A stretch of 64,000 nt of DNA from Gemmatimonadota bacterium (GTDB lineage: Bacteria; Latescibacterota; UBA2968; UBA8231): positions 1-64,000 of the forward strand of contig JABJJN010000031.1 in assembly GCA_018660835.1 (NCBI GenBank), written 5' to 3'. Positions 9,354 through 17,698 of the stretch are shown here, in pieces (within the stretch, counting starts at the first letter, position 1; the number at the start of each line of letters is the position of its first letter). A program made the position numbers and the translations under genes. The notes under the pieces are model-generated. The model was not told the origin of the DNA, did not search any database, and saw only the letters and a program-made list of their open reading frames with translations.

Positions 9354-10151
9354 ATGTCACTACAAGATCATGTGCAGGCGTTTACTCAGGATGGATACTG
9401 TGTCATTGCAGATCTGTTTGATCCGCGCGAAATCCTGGCGCTAAGACGAGAGGTTGATCGATTTCAGACAGAGGGGCTTGTGCAGAATGTCCGTACCCAC
9501 GGCGATGGGGAGACCCCGGATGAAAGCGGCAAGGCCAACCTTCAATTGATCCCACTTTATGATAAGTCCGACCTCATCCGCTCTTTGCCGTTTGATGACC
9601 GCGTGGTCACTATTGTATCCGAATTGATCGGAGACCCCTTCTTGCTGCACCTGGACCAGCTGTTCCTAAAACCGGCCAACGTCGGGACAGGCACGAGCTG
9701 GCATCAAGACAACGCCTATTTCAAGATTGCAAACTCACTCAAGGGCACGGCGATGTGGCTCGCCGTCGACGATGCCACTGAACACAACGGCACGCTTCGG
9801 CTGGTCCCCGGCAGTCATCGCACGACCTATCCACACGAAAGAGACCCCTTTAGCAATCACCATATCCGCTGCTATCCGCCCGAGGACCAAGCTCAGACCA
9901 TAGAAGTCGCCGCCGGCGGGGCAGCATTTTTCTGTTATGGCACCGCCCACAGCACCGGCGACAACCACTCAAGTGAGTCGCGTACCGGGATGGCCTTCCA
10001 TTTCCTGCACGCAGATCATGCTGCCGACGACCTGGTTGCCGGTGACCGAGACCGCCGACCCTGGATTACAGGGCCCCAGGCATCTGGTGGTTTCAAAGAG
10101 TACGGTGTGGACGTTCGTGGTAGTTTTCATCAATTATGTGAAACCGCTTAA
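9354..10151 (+). CDS. Phytanoyl-CoA dioxygenase (PhyH) family Fe(II)/2-oxoglutarate oxygenase
   Basis: 265 residues from ATG 9354; an upstream in-frame start at 9228 adds a sequence with no family resemblance. The double-stranded beta-helix ligands are visible as WHQD (His117, Asp119) and GTAHSTGDN (His199), with Arg210 in the position that binds 2-oxoglutarate. The N-terminal FTQDGYCVIADLF is the usual PhyH opening. It hydroxylates an unknown small organic substrate using oxygen. A dehydrogenase follows 19 bases downstream, suggesting a short catabolic operon. Confidence 0.88.
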   Translation: MSLQDHVQAFTQDGYCVIADLFDPREILALRREVDRFQTEGLVQNVRTHGDGETPDESGKANLQLIPLYDKSDLIRSLPFDDRVVTIVSELIGDPFLLHLDQLFLKPANVGTGTSWHQDNAYFKIANSLKGTAMWLAVDDATEHNGTLRLVPGSHRTTYPHERDPFSNHHIRCYPPEDQAQTIEVAAGGAAFFCYGTAHSTGDNHSSESRTGMAFHFLHADHAADDLVAGDRDRRPWITGPQASGGFKEYGVDVRGSFHQLCETA

Positions 10152-10170
10152 GCATGCAGATCGGCCGCTG

Positions 10171-11244
10171 ATGCCCCGCTTTAGAGACACGGACCTTCGC
10201 ACTTTTGGCGTTGCCATGTTTGAGGCAGCTGGTTGCGTGCGTGACGACGCGACCACCATCATTGACCATCTGGTGGAATCAAGCCTGTTCGGACACGATT
10301 CGCATGGATCGCTCCGGATGTATGAATACATCGATCAGATTCAGGCGGGGACATTCAACCCCAAGGGGCGCCCGCGGATTGAGCGTGAACGTGGGGTGAC
10401 GGCTTGTATCGATGGGGACGGTGCCCTTGGTCAGGTCGCCGGTCGACTGGCAGTTGAGACCGGTGCTGGACTTGCCCGCCTGCATGGGGTAGGCGTCGTC
10501 ACCGTAAGAAATTGCTCGCACCTTGGCAGAATCGGCGCCTACCCCCTGGCTGCAGCTCGCCAGGGGCTGATGGGACTCGCCTTCGTGAATGCCGGTCGCC
10601 TGGGTCGACAGATCCCGCCCTACGGTGGCATCGATGGCCGAATTTCTACGAATCCAGTCGCCTTCTCGGCACCCCGGCCGGATCAAGACCCAATCCTTGT
10701 CGACATGACCACGTCGGTCGTGGCCGAGGGCAAGATTCGGGTTGCCCACAACCGCAATCAGTCGGTACCGGCCGGCTGGATCACCGACTCCGAAGGGCAG
10801 CCCACTTGCGATCCTGGCGCCTACGTTGGCCCCCCGTCTGGAGCGATCCTGCCTCTGGGCGGTGTCGTGGCGTATAAGGGCTATTGCCTGGGAATGATGG
10901 TGGAGATGTTTGGCGGTATTCTCTCGGGAGAGGGGACCGCGAATGGTGAGTTGACCGTGCGCAGCAACGGCATGCTGCTAACGGTCTACGATCCAAGCTT
11001 CTTCTGTGAGGCGGAGGACTACGCCGCCGAACTCGAGGGCCTGATTCAACATGTGCTGAGTAGCCGGGTGGATCCCAGTATTGGCAGAATCCGGCTGCCT
11101 GGGGCCCCAGAGTTTGATACGGGCCGAGAGCGATTGGCCCAAGGGATACCCATAGATGACACCACATGGAGCCGGATCATCGAGCGCGCCAATCGCCTTG
11201 GTCTCGACACAAAAACCTGGGACGCTCATGCTATCTCCGGGTAG
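10171..11244 (+). CDS. Malate/L-lactate dehydrogenase family oxidoreductase (Ldh2-like)
   Basis: 357 residues from ATG 10171; the longer frame from 9937 lies inside the previous gene. Diagnostic features are the early HDSHGSLRMYEYIDQI, ETGAGLARLHGVGVVTVRNCSHLGRIG, NPVAFSAPRPDQDPILVDMTTSVVAEGKI, and a late GYCLGMMVEMFGGILSG. This family reduces 2-oxo acids with NAD(P)H or runs in reverse, acting on malate, sulfolactate, ureidoglycolate or related compounds. It uses its own fold rather than the Rossmann fold. Context with two PhyH oxygenases points to breakdown of an organic acid. Confidence 0.88.
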   Translation: MPRFRDTDLRTFGVAMFEAAGCVRDDATTIIDHLVESSLFGHDSHGSLRMYEYIDQIQAGTFNPKGRPRIERERGVTACIDGDGALGQVAGRLAVETGAGLARLHGVGVVTVRNCSHLGRIGAYPLAAARQGLMGLAFVNAGRLGRQIPPYGGIDGRISTNPVAFSAPRPDQDPILVDMTTSVVAEGKIRVAHNRNQSVPAGWITDSEGQPTCDPGAYVGPPSGAILPLGGVVAYKGYCLGMMVEMFGGILSGEGTANGELTVRSNGMLLTVYDPSFFCEAEDYAAELEGLIQHVLSSRVDPSIGRIRLPGAPEFDTGRERLAQGIPIDDTTWSRIIERANRLGLDTKTWDAHAISG

Positions 11245-11355
11245 GATCGCATAGAGTTCATCTGCGCGTGCCCGAGTAAGTGACTTCGTGGTCATTATTG
11301 AACACACAAGAACGGTGGAGCACTCACGAATTGGGACCGCGTTGTTGATTGCTAC

Positions 11356-12144
11356 TCAGTGAGTGGGCGGCCAGTCCTGGCAACCATCAAATGGCATGTG
11401 CTCGCCCGACTGATAGGTAGGCCAGGAGAGATAGTCATTCACCGAATCCACGGCCTTGCCGCGAAGAAGAAAGGCGCTGGGCCATTGCTGATTCGTGAGA
11501 ATTCTTGTGGTGGCGGGAATGTATCTGATCGTCAATCCACAGCGGCGACGATCTGACGTATTTGCATTTGACCCGTGAATGATGTTGGCGTGGTGGACGG
11601 AGACATCTCCCGCCGCCAGATCTATGTCTGTCGCATCGCCGGGCGTGATCTTTGCCGGATCAATCGACGATCCCAGCACATTTTCGACTTCCGTGTTCTT
11701 CTGCATCTCCTGCAGTTCCGTGTGCTGTGTACCCGGCAGGACACGCATACAACCATTTTCTGCGTCAGAGTCATCGACGGCGAGCCAAAGCGTGACGACC
11801 TCCATTGGTTCCAGCGGCCAGTACGAACCGTCCTGATGCCAGAGCACGGGTTGCCCATCTCCAGGAGGTTTGGAGATGTAGTGGGAGGCAAAGAGGGCGA
11901 TGTCGGGCCCAACGTATTGCTGCGCTATGTCCAGAAGGCGATCGTCGGCGACCAGCCGAACCCAGAAAGGGTCGTTCGTCATCAAGTTGTTGTGCAACTG
12001 CTCTGGCCGCAAACCTGGATTGTTGGCCAACAACCAGTCCACGTGGTCACTCGCCTCGGCAACCAGACCCGCATCGATGACTCCACGGTAGATTGCATAA
12101 CCATCGCGCTCGTAATGCGCGCGTTCCGGGGTGATTTCACTCAT
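11356..12144 (-). CDS. Phytanoyl-CoA dioxygenase (PhyH) family oxygenase, second copy
   Basis: 262 residues from ATG 12144; an in-frame ATG at 12168 has no ribosome site in front of it. Iron ligands are in LWHQDGSYWP (His103, Asp105) and ANIIHGSN (His190), with an Arg pair at 200-201 for 2-oxoglutarate. The middle LWLAVDDSDAENGCMRVLPGTQ is the family core. It shares only the motifs with the upstream PhyH and is not a recent duplicate. It faces the PhyH-dehydrogenase pair and ends 111 bases from it. Confidence 0.88.
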   Translation of the reverse strand: MSEITPERAHYERDGYAIYRGVIDAGLVAEASDHVDWLLANNPGLRPEQLHNNLMTNDPFWVRLVADDRLLDIAQQYVGPDIALFASHYISKPPGDGQPVLWHQDGSYWPLEPMEVVTLWLAVDDSDAENGCMRVLPGTQHTELQEMQKNTEVENVLGSSIDPAKITPGDATDIDLAAGDVSVHHANIIHGSNANTSDRRRCGLTIRYIPATTRILTNQQWPSAFLLRGKAVDSVNDYLSWPTYQSGEHMPFDGCQDWPPTH

Positions 12145-12228
12145 TGTCTCACATCCATTTGTTAGCATCTATTCTCGCGGCGCGCTGGAGAGTTAGCGCA
12201 CGGATCTGATCTTGGAATCTAGGCCATG

Positions 12229-12262
12229 GTGACGGTTCGTCGAAAGTGACGGTTCGTCGAAA
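12229..12262 (+). repeat. 17-bp direct tandem duplication upstream of the 643-residue gene
   Basis: GTGACGGTTCGTCGAAA occurs twice head to tail at 12229-12245 and 12246-12262, then GTGA begins a third copy. Each unit contains the near-palindrome TTCGTCGAA. It sits about 65 bases in front of a start codon, where an operator or a simple slippage duplication are both possible. Confidence 0.6.
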
Positions 12263-12326
12263 GTGATCGCCCATTCAAAGCTCGGCGACAAGTGTGGCTT
12301 TCATGAACTATGTTTTGCCGCGGTGA

Positions 12327-14258
12327 ATGATGAGCCATTTCCGCCTCCCATCCTCAGCCGATCGCGCCATGCGCCGTTTTCACGGTGGCGACGCGCCCGA
12401 CCTCGACAGTGCGTATCACGCAACGGGGGACACACGGCCCAACTCCGGCCTGCGTGAAGGGGACATCGACCACGAGGAGGTCAATGACGTTCTGCGTTCG
12501 TGTGATATGAGTGTTGTTTTCGGTCAGCAAACGCGATTGCGCAATGGCAAGATGTTGCCCGACCGTCGCTTGCCACGCTTTCACGCTGGCCACGACAAGG
12601 TGAAATTCTTCTATGGCGCAATTCGCCAGCTCCCCGACTACTATGTCGACGCCCTGTTGGAGCACAATATCTCGGTCACATTGGTACGTGGGCCTGACCT
12701 GCTTGTCTACCATCATCCTCGCGAGCATCAGGCTTTTCATGTAGGCCGAACTCGTCGCACCCTCTATCTGCCCGAATCTGTTCTGCACAAGGCCTGGGAG
12801 ATGGGCTACGACTACTGGGCTTTGACCGAAGTTCTGGTCCAGGAGTCCTGGCCACTGATGGATTATCTGCTCATCTATGAGTTTGTGCGACGAGTCCAGG
12901 AGCATTTCAAGACGCATCTAACCCTTGGCTATTCCTTCGTTCGCGACACGCTGCGCGGCTTCAACTTTCACCGTCTCGATGAGGAAGAACGCAAGGACGA
13001 CGAATTCCGCATTTTCCTTCGTTACTACCACGATGCGTTCTATGAACTAACACCGCAGATCGTCAACGCCGATCCTTTTGATGTCACAGATACGATTTAC
13101 GATGAGTCTCGTGAACGCTTCTGGGGCAGTACGAAGCTCCACGATATCGCCAGCACCTATCGATTTCCCGCCTACTTCCACATTGACAGAGATATCGTTC
13201 ACGGCGCTGCCTTTGAGAATGCCCGAAAGCTGGCCATGTCATTGGATCCGGTATCGATCGATGACATTCTCCACGATCTGTGGGACGAGGCGCGCTTCAA
13301 ATACTCGCGCTCATTGAAGACGGAGGAATTGCTGGAGCGTCTCGTCCTTTTGGGTGCGGATGGAATCTCTGCATTCGTTCGCGCTGTCGCCGACGAGAGA
13401 ACTCACGGATATGAGTATATCACGACCAATCGCTACGATGGCTATGACATCTTTGGTGGCTTTCGTCGGCTGCTGCAGTCGTATTCCTCGTCTGAGGCGG
13501 CCGACGTACCCGGCACACTGGGCTTTGGCTTTTCACGCCTTTACGACGGCTACCTATGGTCGGCACGACGGAAACTGCTGGACGTATTCGTTTCCAGATC
13601 AAGCCAGATGCAGGCAGAGAATGCGTACTTGGTGCGTGGCATGTTGCATCGCGTGATCGAAATTGCCATGCATCCTTCCCGCGCACCAGAATTCAAAGCG
13701 ACCGTCGACGCCACGACCAATCCTGCCTCCCTTGTGGAAATGGGCAAGGATCTGTTGCGGGCCGAACCCGAGCAGAGCGAGGCGGATTGTCTCTGTGAAA
13801 TCCTGGCCCGGCTGGATCGCCATGACCTCTATCATACGAGGTTTCTTGAACAATACCGGCAACTGTCGGGGCAACCTGACGTCATCCTGCGGGAAAACAT
13901 CCGACCTGAGGTGGAGCGCCTGGCTGCCTTCCTGCCGGACAAACCATTCCCATCCACATCGGATCCACAGGGATATCTTGCACGCCATCGCGAGTTTCTA
14001 CAGCTCCGCCAACAGGCCCCGGATAGCAAGCGACTCTTCGAGTTGCTTGCAGCACTCTTCATTCGCCTCGACAAGTCCGCTAACTATGAAGATCTCGTCG
14101 ACAAGACGAGAGCTCTAGGTGTCTATGGCCGAGAGCAGCTAGCGATGATCGCGGCGGATGATCAGGTCTTCGCCGAGGATGATCGCGCCAGGATTCGCAC
14201 CCGAGCCCAACAACTGTTGGTGGAAATGGACACGGCCGAAGTGGATGCTGGGAAGTAG
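12327..14258 (+). CDS. Large protein of unknown function, possible degenerate zincin-like domain
   Basis: 643 residues, soluble, with no signal peptide or membrane segment. I do not recognise it. The N-terminal 70 residues are low in hydrophobics. Residues about 85-185 read as a compact domain with ISVTLVRGPDLLVY, then RTLYLPESVLHKAW, then VLVQESWPLMDYLL. In lethal-factor-like metallopeptidases the last segment would hold HExxH; here it is QESWP, so catalysis by zinc is unlikely. The rest is helical, rich in Arg, Asp and Leu. Starts at 12327, 12330 or 12369 are possible. It stands alone, converging on two coiled-coil genes. Being one open frame of normal codon use, it is very probably a real gene. 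Confidence 0.7.
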   Translation: MMSHFRLPSSADRAMRRFHGGDAPDLDSAYHATGDTRPNSGLREGDIDHEEVNDVLRSCDMSVVFGQQTRLRNGKMLPDRRLPRFHAGHDKVKFFYGAIRQLPDYYVDALLEHNISVTLVRGPDLLVYHHPREHQAFHVGRTRRTLYLPESVLHKAWEMGYDYWALTEVLVQESWPLMDYLLIYEFVRRVQEHFKTHLTLGYSFVRDTLRGFNFHRLDEEERKDDEFRIFLRYYHDAFYELTPQIVNADPFDVTDTIYDESRERFWGSTKLHDIASTYRFPAYFHIDRDIVHGAAFENARKLAMSLDPVSIDDILHDLWDEARFKYSRSLKTEELLERLVLLGADGISAFVRAVADERTHGYEYITTNRYDGYDIFGGFRRLLQSYSSSEAADVPGTLGFGFSRLYDGYLWSARRKLLDVFVSRSSQMQAENAYLVRGMLHRVIEIAMHPSRAPEFKATVDATTNPASLVEMGKDLLRAEPEQSEADCLCEILARLDRHDLYHTRFLEQYRQLSGQPDVILRENIRPEVERLAAFLPDKPFPSTSDPQGYLARHREFLQLRQQAPDSKRLFELLAALFIRLDKSANYEDLVDKTRALGVYGREQLAMIAADDQVFAEDDRARIRTRAQQLLVEMDTAEVDAGK

Positions 14259-14288
14259 CCGGCGCTGGATCTCAGAGCGTCATCGCCT

Positions 14289-14609
14289 CTAAGCGGAGTC
14301 AGTGGCTTGTTCGGTCGTCGAGGTCCCCGGATCATCGCCGGTGATCGAACCGACGAGTTCCAGCTTATCGGCCAGTTGGCCGCAGCCTTTTTCCAGAGAC
14401 GTTTGTCGTCTGTCTGCACGCATCAAGGCCTCACCGATCTGGGCCACCATCAACTCGACCTCATCTCGGCGCTCGGCCAAGCGCTTCTCCTCAGAGTTCA
14501 GCGCCAGCAGGTCAGAGCGGAGTCGACTCAGGCGGAATTCCGTCTGATCGCGGACCACGAGGTTGAGGATGATGAGTGCGACTCCGCCAATGAGTAGGCC
14601 TTCAAGCAT
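14289..14609 (-). CDS. Small membrane protein with N-terminal helix and coiled coil
   Basis: 106 residues. Residues 2-18 (LEGLLIGGVALIILNLV) form one membrane helix. After it comes a long coiled coil (about 22-85) rich in Arg, Leu and Glu, for example LRSDLLALNSEEKRLAERRD, then an acidic Ser/Thr-rich tail. No enzyme motif. Its ATG follows the stop of the next gene upstream (14610-15149) with no gap at all, so the two are co-translated and likely partners. Function unknown; such pairs often form membrane-tethered scaffolds. Confidence 0.6.
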   Translation of the reverse strand: MLEGLLIGGVALIILNLVVRDQTEFRLSRLRSDLLALNSEEKRLAERRDEVELMVAQIGEALMRADRRQTSLEKGCGQLADKLELVGSITGDDPGTSTTEQATDSA

Positions 14610-15149
14610 TTATTTTTTCTTGTTGTTGGCAGGTGTACCACGACGGATTTTCGTCTCTAGAAGAGAGAGAGTGCGTCGGACCACGTCGAGGTCACGCTGG
14701 AAACTCGTGCGAGGTCCTTCAACTTCCACTCGATGGAAGTCGCGTGCCTCGCGCAAGAGATCTTCGGGGCTCTCCTCCGGCTCATCCACCTTGCCTGAGC
14801 TCGGATCCCGATCCTGGATCAACTCATCATCTTCTTCTTTTTCAACGGGTGCATTCGGATCATAGCCCTCGCCGAAGACACTGCGCTCAAGCTGGGTCAG
14901 ACCCGTGCGCAGTTGCTCGCTGCGCTCCGAATGCAATTGGAGTTGCTCGTTCAGATACTCCATCTGATCGGCCGCCGTGCGTTGGATGCCGCCGACCGCT
15001 TCCTCCATGGCTTGTGCATGGGCGCGAATACGTCGTCGCAGAGGGTCTTGTTTTGAGCGTAGATCGTGGGCTCGCTTCTGGTAGCTAAGCAATAACTCCG
15101 CCAGTACGGCGATGAGGCCGACGACAACGACGGCAAGAACCCATATCAA
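14610..15149 (-). CDS. Membrane-anchored coiled-coil protein of unknown function
   Basis: 179 residues. A single membrane helix (about 2-20, WVLAVVVVGLIAVLAELLL) is followed by a long charged coiled coil (SYQKRAHDLRSKQDPLRRR, then EYLNEQLQLHSERSEQLR), an acidic stretch rich in Asp/Glu near 115-140, and a second short helix ending in a lysine-rich tail. The layout resembles the smaller downstream gene, and both also resemble the N-terminal part of the FGE-like protein at 6943. No known family is recognised. A tRNA-Sec lies upstream on the same strand. Confidence 0.6.
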   Translation of the reverse strand: MIWVLAVVVVGLIAVLAELLLSYQKRAHDLRSKQDPLRRRIRAHAQAMEEAVGGIQRTAADQMEYLNEQLQLHSERSEQLRTGLTQLERSVFGEGYDPNAPVEKEEDDELIQDRDPSSGKVDEPEESPEDLLREARDFHRVEVEGPRTSFQRDLDVVRRTLSLLETKIRRGTPANNKKK

Positions 15150-15271
15150 GTGTTGGAAGGCTCCAAAGGTGCGCTCACAAGGCGCGAGGCGAGTCGGTGA
15201 TACCTGTCTGCAAACGGCGCGCCTACGGTAACCGTGTCACGAGAACCCGTCAAGGTGTCGGTGGCTGCTGT

Positions 15272-15370
15272 TGGCGGGAACGTGTGGGAATCGAACCCAC
15301 CCAGCGCCGGTCTCCCGACACCGCAACGGATTTGAAATCCGCGGAGGCCACCAGGCTCCCATCCGCTCCC
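15272..15370 (-). tRNA. selC: tRNA-Sec (anticodon TCA)
   Basis: Read on the minus strand, this is a 99-base tRNA ending in GCCA. The anticodon arm is GCGGA-TTTCAAA-TCCGT, so the anticodon is TCA. Other Sec features are a 7-8-bp acceptor stem (GGGAGCGG against ACGTTCCC), a D arm with a 4-base TGGT loop, a long variable arm of about 20 bases, and the T arm GTGGG-TTCGATT-CCCAC. Total length is in the range of bacterial selC and longer than class II tRNA-Leu or tRNA-Ser. A UCA anticodon means it reads UGA. No selA, selB, selD or obvious selenoprotein gene is in the window. Confidence 0.88.
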
Positions 15371-15410
15371 AATTCCCCGACAGACCGCGGACACGACATG
15401 TGGCACGAAC

Positions 15411-16280
15411 TTAGTCTTGGCGCTGCGACGGTAGCCGACGCGATGGCGCGGCCGGATACTCAATCGGGAGTTCCCACGTCAACGAACGTTGATCGACGTC
15501 GCCCAGGTTTTCGATCACCAGCTGAAAGCTTGTCGTTGAGGTCGTGATAATCGGAGTACTCCGATCAGCCATCCGGTTGGGGAAGTAGAGCCGATACACA
15601 GTCTCTTCCCCCAGAATGTCGGCGTCGGGACGGTCGTAGTCGTATGGATAGGGACCTGCCGTGCCACTGGGAGAGTAACGATTTCCCGCTTCATCCACGA
15701 GAAATGTTCGTGATCCGAGATCAGCCACCGCTACAGGAGGGCCTTCGTAACCCTCATTCTTCACATAGATCGAAAATACGAGTCGGCTGTAGAGAGTGTT
15801 CCCCCACCGCTCGTCGTATTGGGTACGCATGAGCGGATACTTTATGTCGTAGATGATGCCGAGTAGACGCCTCACATACTCGCTGCGCCAGACATTGAAT
15901 TGAGCTTTTTCGATAGGGTTGTCAACGTCAAAATCGGGATTGACGTAGATCAGATATTGCAGGTAGAGGCTGTTTATGTCCGTGCCATCCTCCATCGGAT
16001 AACGACCATCGATGTAGGAATAGACGAACTGTCGAAGCCTGCTTTCCAGCTGGTCGTGGACAAGCTCCGACTTCTCCGCCTGCGCGTACAGACGGCTCAT
16101 CTCATAGGCCAGTGTATGAAAGGTGGCCTGCACAAAGAGGCCATCAGGGCCCGCATGACTGGCATTTACCGCCCGCCACGTCTGCTCTTCGATTACCTCA
16201 AAGGGACCTGGGCCCTCCTCCTCTGGCGCGCAAGCGCAAAAGAGGAGGACGAATCCCAACCCGAGGGCACGTCCAATCAT
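15411..16280 (-). CDS. Putative lipoprotein of unknown function
   Basis: 289 residues. The N-terminus is a short lipoprotein signal, LGLGFVLLFCACAPEEE, with the lipidated cysteine about residue 18 in an FCAC box that is slightly off consensus. The mature part is rich in aromatic residues and is helical to about 150 (LESRLRQFVYSYIDG, then FNVWRSEYVRRLLG). The second half looks beta-rich (LVFSIYVKNEGYEGPP, TSFQLVIENLGD) and resembles an Ig-like or DUF4352-type module, but I recognise no family. It lies between rplI and tRNA-Sec, on the same strand as both. Confidence 0.65.
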   Translation of the reverse strand: MIGRALGLGFVLLFCACAPEEEGPGPFEVIEEQTWRAVNASHAGPDGLFVQATFHTLAYEMSRLYAQAEKSELVHDQLESRLRQFVYSYIDGRYPMEDGTDINSLYLQYLIYVNPDFDVDNPIEKAQFNVWRSEYVRRLLGIIYDIKYPLMRTQYDERWGNTLYSRLVFSIYVKNEGYEGPPVAVADLGSRTFLVDEAGNRYSPSGTAGPYPYDYDRPDADILGEETVYRLYFPNRMADRSTPIITTSTTSFQLVIENLGDVDQRSLTWELPIEYPAAPSRRLPSQRQD

Positions 16281-16336
16281 GGTGCGCGCCTCCTGGCGGC
16301 CGGACCTGGCAGATGCCCGCCGCAGGTGATGGGTCG

Positions 16337-16780
16337 CTATTCCTTCACGACCCAGAGCTTGACGGTTGCCTTCACCGACGACTGCAACTGCACTTCGATA
16401 TTGTACACGCCGAGTGCCCGAATGGGTTCTTCCAGTTGAATCGTTCTTCGGTCAACGTCGTGTCCCTGCTCCTTGAGCAAATCGACAATATTCTGCGTCG
16501 TAACCGAACCAAAAAGGCGGTCCCCTTCACCAACACGAACCTGTGCTGTGAGGGAAGCCTTCTCCAGATCGGTTGCTTGCTGCTGTGCAGCACGCAGTTC
16601 ACGATCAGCCGTCGCCTCATGCTGACGACGTTGGGTCTCGAACTGAGCCACATTCGTGTCGCTGGCTAACATCGCCTGACGTTTTGGAATGAGGAAGTTC
16701 CGTGCATACCCCGCCGCAACCTGGACGATTTCGCCCGCTTGACCGAGGGATTCTAAATCTCTTAGTAGGATCACCTTCAC
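16337..16780 (-). CDS. rplI: 50S ribosomal protein L9
   Basis: 147 residues from GTG 16780, with AGGAGG nine bases upstream; the longer frame to 16864 overlaps the upstream gene and is not needed. The sequence begins KVILLRDLESLGQAGEIV and continues GYARNFLIPKRQAM, the highly conserved L9 N-terminal RNA-binding domain. The linker helix and C-terminal domain (LFGSVTTQNIVDLL) follow. L9 bridges the L1 stalk and reduces frameshifting. It belongs to the rpsF cluster but the usual rpsR (S18) is not here. Confidence 0.96.
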   Translation of the reverse strand: MKVILLRDLESLGQAGEIVQVAAGYARNFLIPKRQAMLASDTNVAQFETQRRQHEATADRELRAAQQQATDLEKASLTAQVRVGEGDRLFGSVTTQNIVDLLKEQGHDVDRRTIQLEEPIRALGVYNIEVQLQSSVKATVKLWVVKE

Positions 16781-16808
16781 CGTTGTCGGCCTCCTGAAAT
16801 TCTCACTG

Positions 16809-17648
16809 CTAGTCGTCGTCTGCTGGCTCATCCGACTGGGAGGGACCCAGATGGCGCCAGTCAAACCATGTGTCCATCAAGCCGAGCATCCCGAGGATCA
16901 CAAAGGACACGCCCGACGTAAAAATCAACAATACATAGATAGCGAACTCGAGAAAGCGCTGAACACCGAGACGCCGTGTTGCGTACCGTACCAATGCTAG
17001 CCCCTGCACAGCATACAACGTCGCCATCGCAACGAGGGTATTGGCGGCCAATGTTCGCAGGCCACCGTCAAAGACCAGCAGCAGAGCCAGTGAACCAACC
17101 AGGCCCCAAATCATTTCGTCCCACAGCCGCCAGTCACGCATCGGCGTGGGTGGCGGCAAGCTCAGATTCAGCCTCGGTCCGATACTGCAGGCGATCCGGT
17201 AGCCTACAACGGCGACGAACAACATCGACAGGTAGGCCATACCGGGGAACAACTTGAGCATCAGGTCAATGACCTGCTGTAGCTGTTCGGCGTCGGGTAC
17301 TTCCGCACCCATGCCGGACAGAGACACCTGGATCTGTTCACTCAGTTCCTGCCGCTGCTGCTCGGATCCGCCAATGGTCAGCAACAGCATCAGTGCCAAC
17401 GCCAGTCCTGGAAGCGACGCCAGTGCTACAATCTGACCGTAGCTGCGACCGCGCTCCACTTGGATAGCGGCAAGCAAACCGATCAAGGGTGCCGGTGCCA
17501 ATCCAGACAGCAGAACCCACTGCAACGGACCCGCCATCGACAAGACCAGCGGTAGACAGGCGGGCAAAGCGATGCGCCTTACACCAAATCGTCGTGCACC
17601 CAGCAAAGTTGCTGCAACCAGAGATAGACTTGCGAGCAGATGCAGCAC
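16809..17648 (-). CDS. DUF2232 family membrane protein (YybS-like)
   Basis: 279 residues; starts with GTG 17648. About eight hydrophobic segments, with a cytoplasmic or periplasmic loop near 95-130 that ends IDLMLKLFPGMAYLSMLFVAVVGY, a typical DUF2232 core. The C-terminal helices (LEFAIYVLLIFTSGVSFVILGMLG) also fit. The family is commonly found between rpsF/rpsR and rplI in several phyla, as it is here, 28 bases upstream of rplI and 50 bases after rpsF. It is thought to be a permease-like protein; function not established. Confidence 0.75.
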   Translation of the reverse strand: MLHLLASLSLVAATLLGARRFGVRRIALPACLPLVLSMAGPLQWVLLSGLAPAPLIGLLAAIQVERGRSYGQIVALASLPGLALALMLLLTIGGSEQQRQELSEQIQVSLSGMGAEVPDAEQLQQVIDLMLKLFPGMAYLSMLFVAVVGYRIACSIGPRLNLSLPPPTPMRDWRLWDEMIWGLVGSLALLLVFDGGLRTLAANTLVAMATLYAVQGLALVRYATRRLGVQRFLEFAIYVLLIFTSGVSFVILGMLGLMDTWFDWRHLGPSQSDEPADDD

Positions 17649-17698
17649 GGGAACGCGACCAGCGCCGACAGTCGTCTCCGAATCAGGAGACGATGTCG

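Noticed and set aside
15272-15370. Reading the class II tRNA as tRNA-Leu (CAA)
   Set aside because: The 7-base loop TTTCAAA places TCA, not CAA, at positions 34-36, and the D loop and arm lengths are Sec-like.
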